64,000 nucleotides of DNA from Buchananella felis. GTDB taxonomy: Bacteria; Actinomycetota; Actinomycetes; Actinomycetales; Actinomycetaceae. The stretch lies in NCBI RefSeq assembly GCF_041380015.1, contig NZ_CP159978.1. One strand, written 5' to 3'. The position numbers and the translations under genes were made by a program. The notes under the pieces were generated by a model. That model saw only the letters and a list, made by a program, of their open reading frames with translations, searched no databases and had not been told where the DNA came from. Shown here one piece after another: positions 9,201 to 17,085 of this stretch (positions are counted from its first letter, which is position 1; every line of letters begins with the position of its first letter).

Positions 9201-10075
9201 ACATCAAGGCCGCTGACATGGTGCTCATGTTCTCCGGCACCACCAACGGGCGCCTGGCCTACACCGGGTTTAAGACCCTGGAGGCCCGCACCGGCGTGAA
9301 GATGCATCACCTGGCCGAGGGCGATGAGGAAAAGCGCATCACCTTCCAGGACACCGTGATCCAGCCGCGCTCCGTGGTCACCTCCCCGGAGTGGACCGGT
9401 TCGGAGACCGGCGGGCGGCGCTACTCCGCGTTCTGCCAGAACATCGAGCAGCTTCGCCCCTGGCACACCCTCACCGGCCGCCCCCAGTTCTACCTGGACC
9501 ACGACTGGATCCAGGACATGGGCGAGTCCCTGCCCGTCTTCCGTCCGCCGCTGGACATGGCCCACATGTACGGCGAGCACCCGGTGGGCCACGTGGGCAC
9601 CAGCCAAGAGGGCTCCATCGAGGTGGCCGTGCGCTACCTGACGGTCCACAACAAGTGGGCCATCCACTCCCAGTACTTCGACAACCCCTACATGCTCACG
9701 CTGGGTCGTGGCGGCCAGGTGATCTGGATGAGCCCGCAGGACGCAGAGAAGATCGGGGTGCGGGACAACGAGTGGGTGGAGGCCTACAACCGCAACGGCC
9801 TGGTGGCCGCCCGCGCGGTGGTATCCCACCGCATGCCAGAGGGAACCGTCTTCATGCACCACGCCTCGGAGCGAATGGTGGGAACACCACTGACCGAGCG
9901 CACCGGCAAGCGCGGCGGAATCCACAACTCCCTGACGCGCATCGCCATCAAGCCCACCCACGTCGCCGGCGGGTACGGGCAGATTTCCTTCGCGTTCAAC
10001 TACTACGGCCCCACCGGAAACCAGCGTGACGAGGTCACTGTTATTCGGCGACGCAGCCAGGAGGTGCAGTTCTGA
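6299..10075 (+). CDS. narG: respiratory nitrate reductase alpha subunit
   Basis: The product is 1258 residues, full length for NarG. It reduces nitrate to nitrite at a Mo-bis-MGD centre on the cytoplasmic face. The N-terminal FS0 cluster ligands are visible: His66, Cys70 and Cys74 in THGVNCTGSCSWK, and Cys109 in EPRGCPRG. The Mo ligand Asp lies in WGTNLPLTRTPDAHFM. The C-terminal molybdopterin-binding region HSQYFDNPYMLTLGRGGQVIWMSP is intact. The stop codon overlaps the narH start (TGATG). With narK upstream and narHJI downstream it forms a standard respiratory operon. Confidence 0.98.
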   Translation: MTTEKQTPRSVAGVDALTSPLFKMGSWLRRGKASTDSRQIFLEGGREADVFYRQRYQYDKVVRSTHGVNCTGSCSWKIYVKDGIITWESQATDYPTTGPNMPEYEPRGCPRGAAFSWYEYSPTRIKYPYIRGVLLDMFREAKARLQDPVLAWGDIVSDPQRAMSYKSQRGRGGLVRATWEEAMEMLAAAYTYTLKTWGPDRCAGFTVIPAMSMISYGAGARFHQLIGAPMLSFYDWYADLPPASPQVFGDQTDVSEAGDWYNSQFLIMWGTNLPLTRTPDAHFMAEARYHGQKVVVVSPDYAENTKFADDWLRVHPGTDAALAEGMAHVVFKEFYVDRSEPMFRDYVTRYSDCPFLVRLEEVGADKLAGVVGAEGMSSALRPGKFLTASMMPEGTTERTENNHARPLVMEADGTVKDPGGTLADHYGEEGMGKWNLGLEGVEPVLSVMDSDQWEPVEVLLNRFDLPSSQGTTSVGAGVIRRGVPARRVNGYLVTTVFDLMLAQHAVERPGLPGQWPTGYDDADCPGTPGWQETITGVPAKACEKIGREFALNAVESGGRSMILMGAGTNHYFHSDLIYRGFLTLTTICGCEGRNGGGWAHYVGQEKVRPITGWQQYALALDWQRPPRQMISTGWYYMTTSQWRYDGARAEAMAHPLGAGTLEGKMISDTLVESAQRGWMPSFPTFDRSALELGRQAKEAGMSPADYVAQELTEGRLKFAVTDPDHPNNHPRILANWRTNLLGSSAKGTEFFMKHMLGTVNHVNAEELPEGHRPKSIKWREPISGKLDLMWVADFRNTSTTLHSDIVLPAATWYEKHDLSSTDMHPFIHSFNAAVSPPWEARSDFEIYRTLAHLVSEFAVEHLGTQTDVFAAPLYHDSPDEYTLHNGVVPPRTGWHPGVDMPKIIPIERDYTMIGTKFERLGPLSAKAGLPQKGFLFNPDKEVVALAERNGRAPMDGKPGEGSALLDTDIKAADMVLMFSGTTNGRLAYTGFKTLEARTGVKMHHLAEGDEEKRITFQDTVIQPRSVVTSPEWTGSETGGRRYSAFCQNIEQLRPWHTLTGRPQFYLDHDWIQDMGESLPVFRPPLDMAHMYGEHPVGHVGTSQEGSIEVAVRYLTVHNKWAIHSQYFDNPYMLTLGRGGQVIWMSPQDAEKIGVRDNEWVEAYNRNGLVAARAVVSHRMPEGTVFMHHASERMVGTPLTERTGKRGGIHNSLTRIAIKPTHVAGGYGQISFAFNYYGPTGNQRDEVTVIRRRSQEVQF

Positions 10076-11619
10076 TGAAGGTCATGGCGCAAATTGCGAT
10101 GGTGATGAACCTCGACAAGTGCATCGGGTGCCACACCTGCTCGGTCACGTGCAAGCAGGCCTGGACCAACCGGGACGGCACCGAGTACATCTGGTTCAAC
10201 AACGTGGAGACCCGCCCCGGCGTGGGCTACCCGCGCGGCTGGTCCGACCAGAACAAGTGGCGCGGCGGCTGGCGCCGGACGGCCTCCGGCCGACTGGTGC
10301 TCAAGCAGGGCGGCAGGCTGGCCACCCTGGCCAAGATCTTCCACAACCCGTCCATGCCCACGCAGGACGACTACTACGAGCCGTGGACCTACGAGTACGA
10401 CAAGCTGCTGCAGACGCCCGCCAACCAGGGCTCCATGCCGTCTGCTCGGCCGATCTCCCACATCACCGGCGAGCCCATCGACACCATCTCGTGGGGCCCG
10501 GCCTGGGACGACGACCTGGGTGGCTCGATGGAGACGCTGGACTCCGACCCGGTGCTGCACCAGATGAACCTGCGCGTGTCCAAGACCATCGAAGACGCGT
10601 TCATGTTCTACCTGCCTCGCATCTGCGAGCACTGCCTGAACCCCGCCTGCGTGTCCGCCTGCCCCTCCGGCGCGATGTACAAGCGCACCGAGGACGGGAT
10701 CGTGCTGGTGGACCAGGACAGGTGCCGCGGCTGGCGCATGTGCGTCTCCGCCTGCCCCTACAAGAAGGTCTACTTCAACCACAAGACCGGTAAGGCAGAG
10801 AAGTGCACGCTGTGCTACCCCCGCCTGGAGTCCGGGCAGCCCACGGTTTGCTCCGAGACCTGCGTGGGCCGACTGCGCTACCTGGGCGTGCTGCTCTACG
10901 ACGCCGACCGCGTCACCGAAGCGGCCTCGGTGGAAAACGAATGGGACCTCTACCCGGCCCAGCGTGACATCCTGCTGGACCCCTTCGACGCGGACGTGGT
11001 CGCCCAGGCCAAGGCCAACGGCGTGCCCCACTCCTGGATCATCGCGGCCCAGCAGTCCCCGGTGTACAAGCTGATCCACGACTACCAGGTGGCGCTGCCG
11101 CTGCACCCTGAGTTCAGGACGCTGCCGATGGTCTGGTACGTCCCGCCGCTCTCCCCGGTGGTGGACGAGGTCACGGCCTCCGGCGCGGACGGCGAGGACC
11201 ACAAGGTGCTGCTCTCCGCGATCTCGCAGATGCGCATACCCCTGGAGTACCTGGCCGGCCTGTTCACGGCCGGCGACCCGCGCCCGGTGGAGCGCTCCCT
11301 GCGCCGCCTGGCGGCCATGCGCTCCTACATGCGCGACGTCTACAACGGCGTCGAGGGCGATGAGTCCATCGCCGCCGCCGTCGGGATGACCGGGGAGAAG
11401 ATCCAGGAGATGTACCGCCTCATGGCGATCGCCAAGTACGACGACCGCTACGTCATCCCCACCGCCTCCCCGGAGATGCCGCGAGGCATCGCCCAGCTGG
11501 AGGGCTGCCCGGTCTCCTACGACGTGGAGGCATTCCACGGCATGAACGCGGTCACCCCCTCCGGTAACTCCACGCAGCCCCAGGGCCGCAAGATGCTCCC
11601 GCTCGAGGTGCGGCGATGA
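10075..11619 (+). CDS. narH: respiratory nitrate reductase beta subunit
   Basis: The product is 514 residues and carries electrons from NarI haem to NarG. Four cysteine motifs are present: C16IGCHTCSVTC, CEHCLNPACVSACPSG, CRGWRMCVSACPYKK and CTLCYPRL-CSETC. The Trp in CRGWRMC is the known substitution giving the 3Fe-4S centre in NarH. It shares one base with narG and four with narJ, so translation is coupled. Confidence 0.98.
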   Translation: MKVMAQIAMVMNLDKCIGCHTCSVTCKQAWTNRDGTEYIWFNNVETRPGVGYPRGWSDQNKWRGGWRRTASGRLVLKQGGRLATLAKIFHNPSMPTQDDYYEPWTYEYDKLLQTPANQGSMPSARPISHITGEPIDTISWGPAWDDDLGGSMETLDSDPVLHQMNLRVSKTIEDAFMFYLPRICEHCLNPACVSACPSGAMYKRTEDGIVLVDQDRCRGWRMCVSACPYKKVYFNHKTGKAEKCTLCYPRLESGQPTVCSETCVGRLRYLGVLLYDADRVTEAASVENEWDLYPAQRDILLDPFDADVVAQAKANGVPHSWIIAAQQSPVYKLIHDYQVALPLHPEFRTLPMVWYVPPLSPVVDEVTASGADGEDHKVLLSAISQMRIPLEYLAGLFTAGDPRPVERSLRRLAAMRSYMRDVYNGVEGDESIAAAVGMTGEKIQEMYRLMAIAKYDDRYVIPTASPEMPRGIAQLEGCPVSYDVEAFHGMNAVTPSGNSTQPQGRKMLPLEVRR

Positions 11620-12296
11620 GCACGTTCGTGGGGGTGCCGCGCATGCCCGCCCCGGCGGCGCAGGCGATCACCGGGCAGCAAAAGCGCGTGGTGCGCATGG
11701 CCTGCTCGCTGCTGCTGGACTACCCGCAGCAGGACATGCCGGCCAAGCTGGCGGCCGTGCGCCAGGAGCTGCCCGGCCTGCCGGACTTCGTGGCCCGGCC
11801 GCTGCGGGCGTTTTGCGACCTGGCGGAGGCCATGACGGTGCGCGACCTGCAGGTGCTCTACGTGGAGACCTTCGACCAGAAGCGGCGCTGCGCGCTGGGG
11901 CTGACCTACTACAGCCACGGCGACACGCGCTCCCGCGGTCAGGCCATCATCGGCTTCAAGGAGCTGCTGCGGCGCGCCGGCTTCGAGCCGCGCCGCAACG
12001 AGCTGCCGGACCACCTGCCGGTGATCCTGGAGTTCGCCGCCCTCGATGAGACGGGCGCGGCGGAGAACCTGCTGGAGGCCAACCGGCACGGGGTGGAGGT
12101 GGTCCGCTCCGCCCTCAGGTCCACCGGCTCGCCGTGGGCGCACGTGCTGGAGGCGCTAGTCCTCACCCTGCCCGAGCCCACCCCGGAGGTGGTGGCCGCC
12201 TACGAGAAGCTCGTCTCGCAGGGCCCGCCCACTGAGCTGGTTGGCGTGGGCAACCTCTTTTCCACTCCCTCTCCCGTTCATAGCCAGGAAAGGTGA
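11616..12296 (+). CDS. narJ: nitrate reductase assembly chaperone
   Basis: The product is 226 residues, all-helical, of the TorD/NarJ family. NarJ is a private chaperone that holds apo-NarGH during Mo-cofactor and FS0 insertion and membrane docking; it is not part of the final enzyme. The recognisable core is LLDYPQQDM at the start, YVETFDQKRRCALGLTYYSHGDTRSRGQAIIGFKELLRRAGFE in the middle and NELPDHLPVILEFAA after it. ATGA overlap with narH. Confidence 0.95.
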   Translation: MSTFVGVPRMPAPAAQAITGQQKRVVRMACSLLLDYPQQDMPAKLAAVRQELPGLPDFVARPLRAFCDLAEAMTVRDLQVLYVETFDQKRRCALGLTYYSHGDTRSRGQAIIGFKELLRRAGFEPRRNELPDHLPVILEFAALDETGAAENLLEANRHGVEVVRSALRSTGSPWAHVLEALVLTLPEPTPEVVAAYEKLVSQGPPTELVGVGNLFSTPSPVHSQER

Positions 12297-12301
12297 AAGC
12301 C

Positions 12302-13090
12302 ATGTTTCTCCTCAAAGCCGCGACCCTGGCCGGGGACCCCGGCAACCTTCCTGGAGTGCCCAGCCGCGAGCTGACGTTCCTGGACACGCTGCTGTGGGTG
12401 GCGCTGCCCTACGTCTCCATCGTCGTGATCGTCGTGGGACTCGTGTGGCGGTTCAAGACCGACCAGTACGGCTGGACCTCGAGGTCCTCCAACTGGAACG
12501 AGTCCGCAATCCTGCGCTGGTCCTCTCCCATGTTCCACTTCGGCATCCTGGGCGTGGCGCTGGGCCACGTGGGTGGACTGTTCGTGCCCCGGGAGGTGAC
12601 CGAGGCCCTGGGGATCACAGAGCACATGTACCACACGGGCGCGGTGGTGGGCGGCGGCATCGCGGGGCTGGTGACCATCATCGGCCTGCTGGGGCTGATC
12701 TACCGGCGCGTCGTGGTGAAGTCGGTGCGGCTGGCCACCTCCCCGATGGACATCGTCACCTACGTCCTGATGTGCATCCCGATCTTCCTGGGCGCCTACG
12801 CCACCCTGGTCCACCAGGTGCTGGGCGGCGAGCACGGCTACGACTACCGCTCCACCATCTCCGTGTGGTTCCGCTCCATCCTGCTGCTGCAGCCCGCCCC
12901 GGAGTACATGATCGACGTGCCGCTCTCGTTCCAACTGCACGTGGTGGCGGGTATGCTGCTGTTCTGCCTCTGGCCGTTCACGCGCCTGGTGCACGTGGTC
13001 TCGGCGCCGGTGGGTTACCTGACACGCCCCCATGTGGTGTACCGCTCACGGGATGAGAGGAAGGCTGTTCACCGTCCCCGCGGCTGGTAG
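12302..13090 (+). CDS. narI: nitrate reductase gamma subunit, cytochrome b
   Basis: The product is 262 residues with five membrane helices. It binds two b haems and takes electrons from menaquinol to NarH. Likely haem ligand histidines lie in SPMFHFG, ALGHVGG, FQLHVVAG and TRLVHVVSAP. I place the start at ATG 12302, nine bases after AGGAAAGG. The GTG at 12293, which overlaps the narJ stop, would leave almost no gap to that site. Last of the four nar structural genes. Confidence 0.95.
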   Translation: MFLLKAATLAGDPGNLPGVPSRELTFLDTLLWVALPYVSIVVIVVGLVWRFKTDQYGWTSRSSNWNESAILRWSSPMFHFGILGVALGHVGGLFVPREVTEALGITEHMYHTGAVVGGGIAGLVTIIGLLGLIYRRVVVKSVRLATSPMDIVTYVLMCIPIFLGAYATLVHQVLGGEHGYDYRSTISVWFRSILLLQPAPEYMIDVPLSFQLHVVAGMLLFCLWPFTRLVHVVSAPVGYLTRPHVVYRSRDERKAVHRPRGW

Positions 13091-13161
13091 CCTGCTATGG
13101 CCTCTCAGGCGCCCTGAATGTCGGCTGACCGGAGACTTGCCAGAGACGACACGGAGACCAA

Positions 13162-14157
13162 ATGAGCACCAGCGAACTCACTGAGGACATCCCCGCGGAC
13201 ACCGGGGAGATTCTCAGGCGCATGGCCTCGCTCACCGGCGCGCAGCAGCAGCTGCTCGGCCGGATCGCCAACCGGGCCGAACCAGTGACGGTGACGGAAC
13301 TGGCCGAGGAGGCCGGCCTGCACGTCTCCTCCGTGCGCGAGACCCTGGACGCCCTGTACGGGCAGGGGCTGGTGCTGCGCAGGTCCCTGCCGGCGCAGGG
13401 GCGCGGCCGCCCCGCCCTGGGCTACGTCACCTACGTGCCGGTGGACCCCGGTTTCCCGGCGCAGCTGCTCAACCAGCTGGTCAATTCGGTGCTCACCTGG
13501 CTGCGGGAGTGCGAGATCGACTCCGTGGTGGCGGCCCGGGAGATCGGCGCGCACTGGGCGCACGCGGCGCTGCGGGCGATGCACGTGCCGGACCACAGCG
13601 CCCACAAGGTGGCCGGCCCGGACTTCTCCCTCGAGGCCCACATGGGCAAGATCCGCATGTTCCTGACCACGATGGGCTTCGCGGCCCGCCCGTGCGAGGA
13701 CGGCGAGACCTCCTTCCTGGTCACCGCCCTGCCCTTCGGGGACTCCACCAACCCGGAGCCCCTGGCCCTGGAGCTGAGGCGCGGGCTGATCGTGGAGGTG
13801 CTGAAGCTGACCTCGGCGGGCACGGCGGACATCGAGTACGTCCCGGACGAGTCCAACCCGCTGTGGGCGCGGATCAACCTGATCCCGCGCCCCGCCGGGG
13901 CGGGCTCGGACGGGGTGGTGGTCCACTTCTACGGCGGCTCCGCAGAGGCCGCCGGGGGCGAGCGGATGGTGCTCCCCGCCCAGGCGGTGCCCGCCACCCT
14001 GGGGGCCCTGCTGGACCAGTTGTGCGAGCGCCGCCCGGAGCTGGCCGGCGTGCTGGAGGTGTGCAGCTTCCTGGTGGGCGGCCGCACCGCTGACCGCGAC
14101 TCCCGGCTGGGGTGCGGCGACCGCGTGGACGTGCTGCCTCCCTTCGCGGGCGGATAG
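13162..14157 (+). CDS. winged-helix regulator fused to MoaD sulfur carrier
   Basis: The product is 331 residues in three parts. Residues 25-90 are a winged-helix DNA-binding domain (VTVTELAEEAGLHVSSVRETLDALYGQGLV, then RGRPALGYV). Residues 95-240 resemble the effector half of SufR/ArsR-type actinobacterial regulators (MFLTTMGFAARP, LPFGDSTNPEP, LRRGLIVEVL). The cysteines that bind a cluster there (CPF, VCxxH) are replaced. Residues 250-331 are a complete MoaD ubiquitin fold ending in FAGG, the di-glycine tail that is adenylated and thiocarboxylated. moaE and a moeB-like gene follow, so this is probably the only MoaD for molybdopterin synthase here. The fusion suggests sulfur-carrier status and gene control are linked; that is inference. 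Confidence 0.85.
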   Translation: MSTSELTEDIPADTGEILRRMASLTGAQQQLLGRIANRAEPVTVTELAEEAGLHVSSVRETLDALYGQGLVLRRSLPAQGRGRPALGYVTYVPVDPGFPAQLLNQLVNSVLTWLRECEIDSVVAAREIGAHWAHAALRAMHVPDHSAHKVAGPDFSLEAHMGKIRMFLTTMGFAARPCEDGETSFLVTALPFGDSTNPEPLALELRRGLIVEVLKLTSAGTADIEYVPDESNPLWARINLIPRPAGAGSDGVVVHFYGGSAEAAGGERMVLPAQAVPATLGALLDQLCERRPELAGVLEVCSFLVGGRTADRDSRLGCGDRVDVLPPFAGG

Positions 14158-14272
14158 CCCCAGGCAGGCCTCTGCCCGCGCGCATTCTCCTCTAATGTGG
14201 GGCACGAGCTCGATTCGTTAGGGACCGGCAGCCCCCAACGCTCCGTTCCCAATTCGACATCAGGAGATACCA
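14158..14272 (+). promoter_or_regulatory. possible internal promoter before moaE
   Basis: TAATGT at about 14192-14197 could be a -10 box. An AGGAGA site lies a few bases before the moaE ATG. The -35 is unclear. Confidence 0.25.
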
Positions 14273-14692
14273 ATGCCCCGCGTGCACACCTCGGTTTCGT
14301 CCGCCCCCCTAGACCCCGCGCGGATCGAGGCCGCCGCCTTCGACGAGCGCTGCGGGGCCGTGGCCTCCTTCCACGGGATCGTGCGCAACCACGACGGCGT
14401 CCTGGACGTGGCGGGCATCGACTACTCGGCGCACCCGAACGCGGCGGTCGTCCTGCGGGAGATCGCCGAGCAGTTCGCGAACAAGGCGGGGGTGCACGTG
14501 ATCGAGGCGTGGCACCGCGTGGGCTCGCTCTCCGTCGGGGAGCACGCCATGGTGGTCGCGGTGGGAGCGGAGCACCGGGGCCAGGCGTTCACCACCGTGG
14601 AGGCGCTGGTGGAGGAGATCAAGGCCCGCCTGCCCATCTGGAAGAAGCAGGTGCTGGTGGACGGCTCGCACAGCTGGTCCGGGCTGCCGTGA
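14273..14692 (+). CDS. moaE: molybdopterin synthase catalytic subunit
   Basis: The product is 139 residues. MoaE converts cyclic pyranopterin monophosphate to molybdopterin using sulfur from thiocarboxylated MoaD. Conserved segments are GAVASFHGIVRNH, DYSAHPNAAVVLREI, HRVGSLSVGEHAMVVAVGAEHRGQAF and the active-site LPIWKKQ. Its likely partner is the MoaD domain at the end of the preceding gene. The stop overlaps the next gene's GTG start (GTGA). Confidence 0.95.
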   Translation: MPRVHTSVSSAPLDPARIEAAAFDERCGAVASFHGIVRNHDGVLDVAGIDYSAHPNAAVVLREIAEQFANKAGVHVIEAWHRVGSLSVGEHAMVVAVGAEHRGQAFTTVEALVEEIKARLPIWKKQVLVDGSHSWSGLP

Positions 14693-15573
14693 GCCCCGCC
14701 CAGGACCCAGCCGTGCGCCCTGCTCCGACCCCTGCCCTGCCCCCTGTCCAGGCTGACAGCGGGCGGGCGCGGGCGGAGGGCGGCCGGGCGGCAACGTCGT
14801 CCCCGGTGCGCATCCCGCTGGCTGCGACCCCCACCGACCTCAGCGAGGGCGACGCGGCCGCAGAGCGCTACCGGCGCACGTGGCTGGTGGACGGGGTGGG
14901 CCTGGAGGGCCAGGCGCGCCTCGCTGCGGCCCGCGTGCTGGTGGTCGGGGCCGGCGGGCTGGCCTCCCCGGTGGTCATGTACCTGGCCGCCGCGGGGGTG
15001 GGCACGCTCGGCATCTGCGACTCTGACGCGGTGGAGGCATCCAACCTGCAGCGCCAGATCCTGCACGGCGAGGACGCGGTGGGGACGAACAAGGCGCAGT
15101 CGGCGCGCCGGGCGGTGGAGCGCCTGAACTCGGGCGTGCGCACGCACCTGTACGGGCACGTCTCGCGGGACTGGCTGGAGGAGCACGGCGGGCAGTGGGA
15201 CCTGGTGGTCGAGTGCACCGACACCTTCGCGGCCAAGTACATGGTGGCGGACTGGTGCGCGCAGGCTGGCGTGCCGCTGGTGTGGGGCACCGTGGTGGCG
15301 ATGAGCTACCAGGTCAGCGTGTTCTGGTCCCAGCCCCCGCCGGGACTGCCGGCCACCACGCTGCGGATGCTGCACCCCAGGATCCCGGTGCCCGGCACCA
15401 CCCCGTCGGCCGCGCAGGCGGGCGTGCTGGGGCCGGTGGTGGGTCAGGCCGGCGCGGTCATGGCCACGGAGGCGATCAAGCTGATCACCGGCGCGGGCCA
15501 GCCGCTGCTGGGACGGGTGATGGTGGCCGACGCCGCTCGCGGCCGCTTCGACGTGCTGCCGTTTGCAGCCTAG
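14689..15573 (+). CDS. moeB: MoeB/ThiF-type adenylyltransferase lacking zinc cysteines
   Basis: About 294 residues from GTG 14689 (coupled to moaE), after a 50-residue Pro/Ala linker. MoeB adenylates the Gly-Gly end of MoaD. The ATP site is present: VLVVGAGGLASPVVMYLAAAGVGTLGICDSDAVEASNLQRQILHGEDAVG, and the conserved DLVVECTDTFAAKYMV. The structural zinc site is not: where relatives have C-x-x-C-F/LP and SCAEAGVLG, this protein has TTLRMLHPRIP and SAAQAGVLG, and no C-terminal CxxC is seen. It has no rhodanese domain. It may have adapted to the fused MoaD. The linker contains one copy of the dispersed word. Confidence 0.85.
   Translation: MSPAQDPAVRPAPTPALPPVQADSGRARAEGGRAATSSPVRIPLAATPTDLSEGDAAAERYRRTWLVDGVGLEGQARLAAARVLVVGAGGLASPVVMYLAAAGVGTLGICDSDAVEASNLQRQILHGEDAVGTNKAQSARRAVERLNSGVRTHLYGHVSRDWLEEHGGQWDLVVECTDTFAAKYMVADWCAQAGVPLVWGTVVAMSYQVSVFWSQPPPGLPATTLRMLHPRIPVPGTTPSAAQAGVLGPVVGQAGAVMATEAIKLITGAGQPLLGRVMVADAARGRFDVLPFAA
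14787..14802 (+). repeat. dispersed GC-rich word, copy in MoeB linker
   Basis: Exact GGCGGCAACGTCGTCC, read as RAATSS in the non-conserved N-terminal linker. Confidence 0.7.
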
Positions 15574-15602
15574 CCCGGCGGCGGGTGGCCGCGTGGCGGG
15601 GC

Positions 15603-15623
15603 GGCGGGTGGTCGACGTCGGCC
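15603..15623 (+). repeat. dispersed GC-rich word, intergenic variant
   Basis: GGCGGGTGGTCGACGTCGG followed by CC, in the moeB-moeA gap. This is the GGTGG-type variant. Confidence 0.5.
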
Positions 15624-15681
15624 GCCTTTAACCCCCTGGGTGCGGCCGCCCTTTTGCCCGGCCGGCGTGGGAAAATTGGGC

Positions 15682-17085
15682 ATGGCTTCGTTGAGTGTTG
15701 ACCAGCACCGCGCCCTGCTGGCCGATTTGGTTGCGCCGCTAGCGCCGCAGGTCCTGCCCGTGGCCGACTGCCGGGGGCTGGTGCTGGCCCAGAACGTCGA
15801 GGCGCGCGTGCCGGTGCCGCCCTTCACGAACTCCGCGATGGACGGTTTCGCGCTCAGGGCCAGCGACCTGGCTAGGGCGGCCCCCACGCGCCTGCCCGTG
15901 GTGGGCGACGTCCCGGCCGGCGCCACCGAGCAGGTGAGCCTGCCGCCGGGCAGCGCGGTGCGGATCATGACCGGCGCGCCCGTGCCGGCGGGGGCGGACA
16001 CCGTGGTGAAGGTGGAGCTGACCGACCACGGCGGCCTGGGGCCCGCCCCGGAGGCGGTGACCATCGAGGCCGGCGCGCCTGCGCGCGCGAACGTGCGCCT
16101 GCAGGGCGAGGTGGTGGGCGTGGGCGCCACGGTGCTGCGGCGCGGCAACGTACTGGACCCGGTGGGCATCTCTGCGGCGGTGAGCGTGGGCTACGGCGAG
16201 CTGCTGGTCCACCCGCGCCCGTGCGTGGCCGTGGTCGCCACGGGCAGCGAGCTGCGCCCACCGGGCCAGCCCCTTGGCCACGGCCAGATCCCGGACTCTA
16301 ACTCGCTGCTCATGCGCGGACTGGTGGAGGAGGCCGGCGCGCAGGTGGTGGCCAGCATCGTGTGCGGCGACGACCCGGCCGAGCTGCGCCGGGCCCTGGC
16401 CGCCTGCCCCGAGCTGGACCTGGTGGTCACCGCCGGCGGGATATCTGCCGGCGCGTTCGAGGTGGTGCGCCAGACGCTGGCCGGCGGCGCCGTCTTCCAC
16501 CACGTGGCGCAGCAGCCGGGCGGACCGCAGGGCTGCGGGCACGTCGCCCTCCCGGGGGGCAGGAACGTGCCGGTGATCTGCCTGCCGGGCAACCCCGTCA
16601 GTGTGTACGTGAGTTTCTACGCCTACGTGCGCGGGGTGATCGGCTGCCTGCGCGGCGAGGCGCGCACCGTGCTGCCTCCCCGCACGGTGGCGGCGGTGGC
16701 GGGGGCCGACTGGGCCGCGCCCGCCGGCAAGGTGCAGTTGATTCCCGTGCGCCTGGTGGGCAGGGCGCCGAGCGGAGTGCCGCTGGTGGTGCCCGTGCAC
16801 GAGCTCGGCTCGCGCTCCCACCTGGTCACGGCGCTGCCGCTGGCCGACGCCATCGCCGTGGTGCCGCCCCGCCCGGCTGGGCCCGCCGGTGAGGCAGGAG
16901 TGCGGCGCGCTGGCGAGCTCGAGGGAGCGGGGCTGGCCGGCGCTGCCGCAGCGCCGCGCGGCCAGCGCGGCGTGAGCGCGGGCGACCGGCTTGAAATAAT
17001 CCCGGTGGGGTGGAGCGCCCAGCCCGCCCAGCATCCCGCAGACTACGAAGAAAAGGACAGCGATGACCACTCACTCCTCGCCTAG
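15682..17085 (+). CDS. moeA: molybdopterin molybdenumtransferase
   Basis: 467 residues from ATG 15682, without a strong ribosome site. MoeA inserts molybdate into adenylated molybdopterin. Family landmarks are PVPPFTNSAMDGFALRASD near residue 45, VRIMTGAPVPAGADTVVKVE near 93, ATGSEL, GQIPDSNSLLMRGLV, VTAGGISAGAFEVVRQTL and LPGNPVSVYVSF. The GGVS-x-G-x-x-D motif reads GGISAGAFE, so the usual Asp is not in its normal place. Domain IV ends in a Gly/Ala-rich tail that overlaps the moaC start by 23 bases. Confidence 0.93.
   Translation: MASLSVDQHRALLADLVAPLAPQVLPVADCRGLVLAQNVEARVPVPPFTNSAMDGFALRASDLARAAPTRLPVVGDVPAGATEQVSLPPGSAVRIMTGAPVPAGADTVVKVELTDHGGLGPAPEAVTIEAGAPARANVRLQGEVVGVGATVLRRGNVLDPVGISAAVSVGYGELLVHPRPCVAVVATGSELRPPGQPLGHGQIPDSNSLLMRGLVEEAGAQVVASIVCGDDPAELRRALAACPELDLVVTAGGISAGAFEVVRQTLAGGAVFHHVAQQPGGPQGCGHVALPGGRNVPVICLPGNPVSVYVSFYAYVRGVIGCLRGEARTVLPPRTVAAVAGADWAAPAGKVQLIPVRLVGRAPSGVPLVVPVHELGSRSHLVTALPLADAIAVVPPRPAGPAGEAGVRRAGELEGAGLAGAAAAPRGQRGVSAGDRLEIIPVGWSAQPAQHPADYEEKDSDDHSLLA

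Noticed and set aside
12293..12301. GTG start of narI overlapping the narJ stop
   Set aside because: Leaves about one base between AGGAAAG and the start; ATG 12302 has proper spacing.
14197..14688. Upstream part of the moeB frame
   Set aside because: It is the shadow of moaE; the coupled GTG at 14689 is the reasonable start.
15901..15920. GGCGACGTCCCGGCC in moeA as another copy of the dispersed word
   Set aside because: It encodes the conserved VGDVPAG of MoeA, so protein constraint is enough to explain it.
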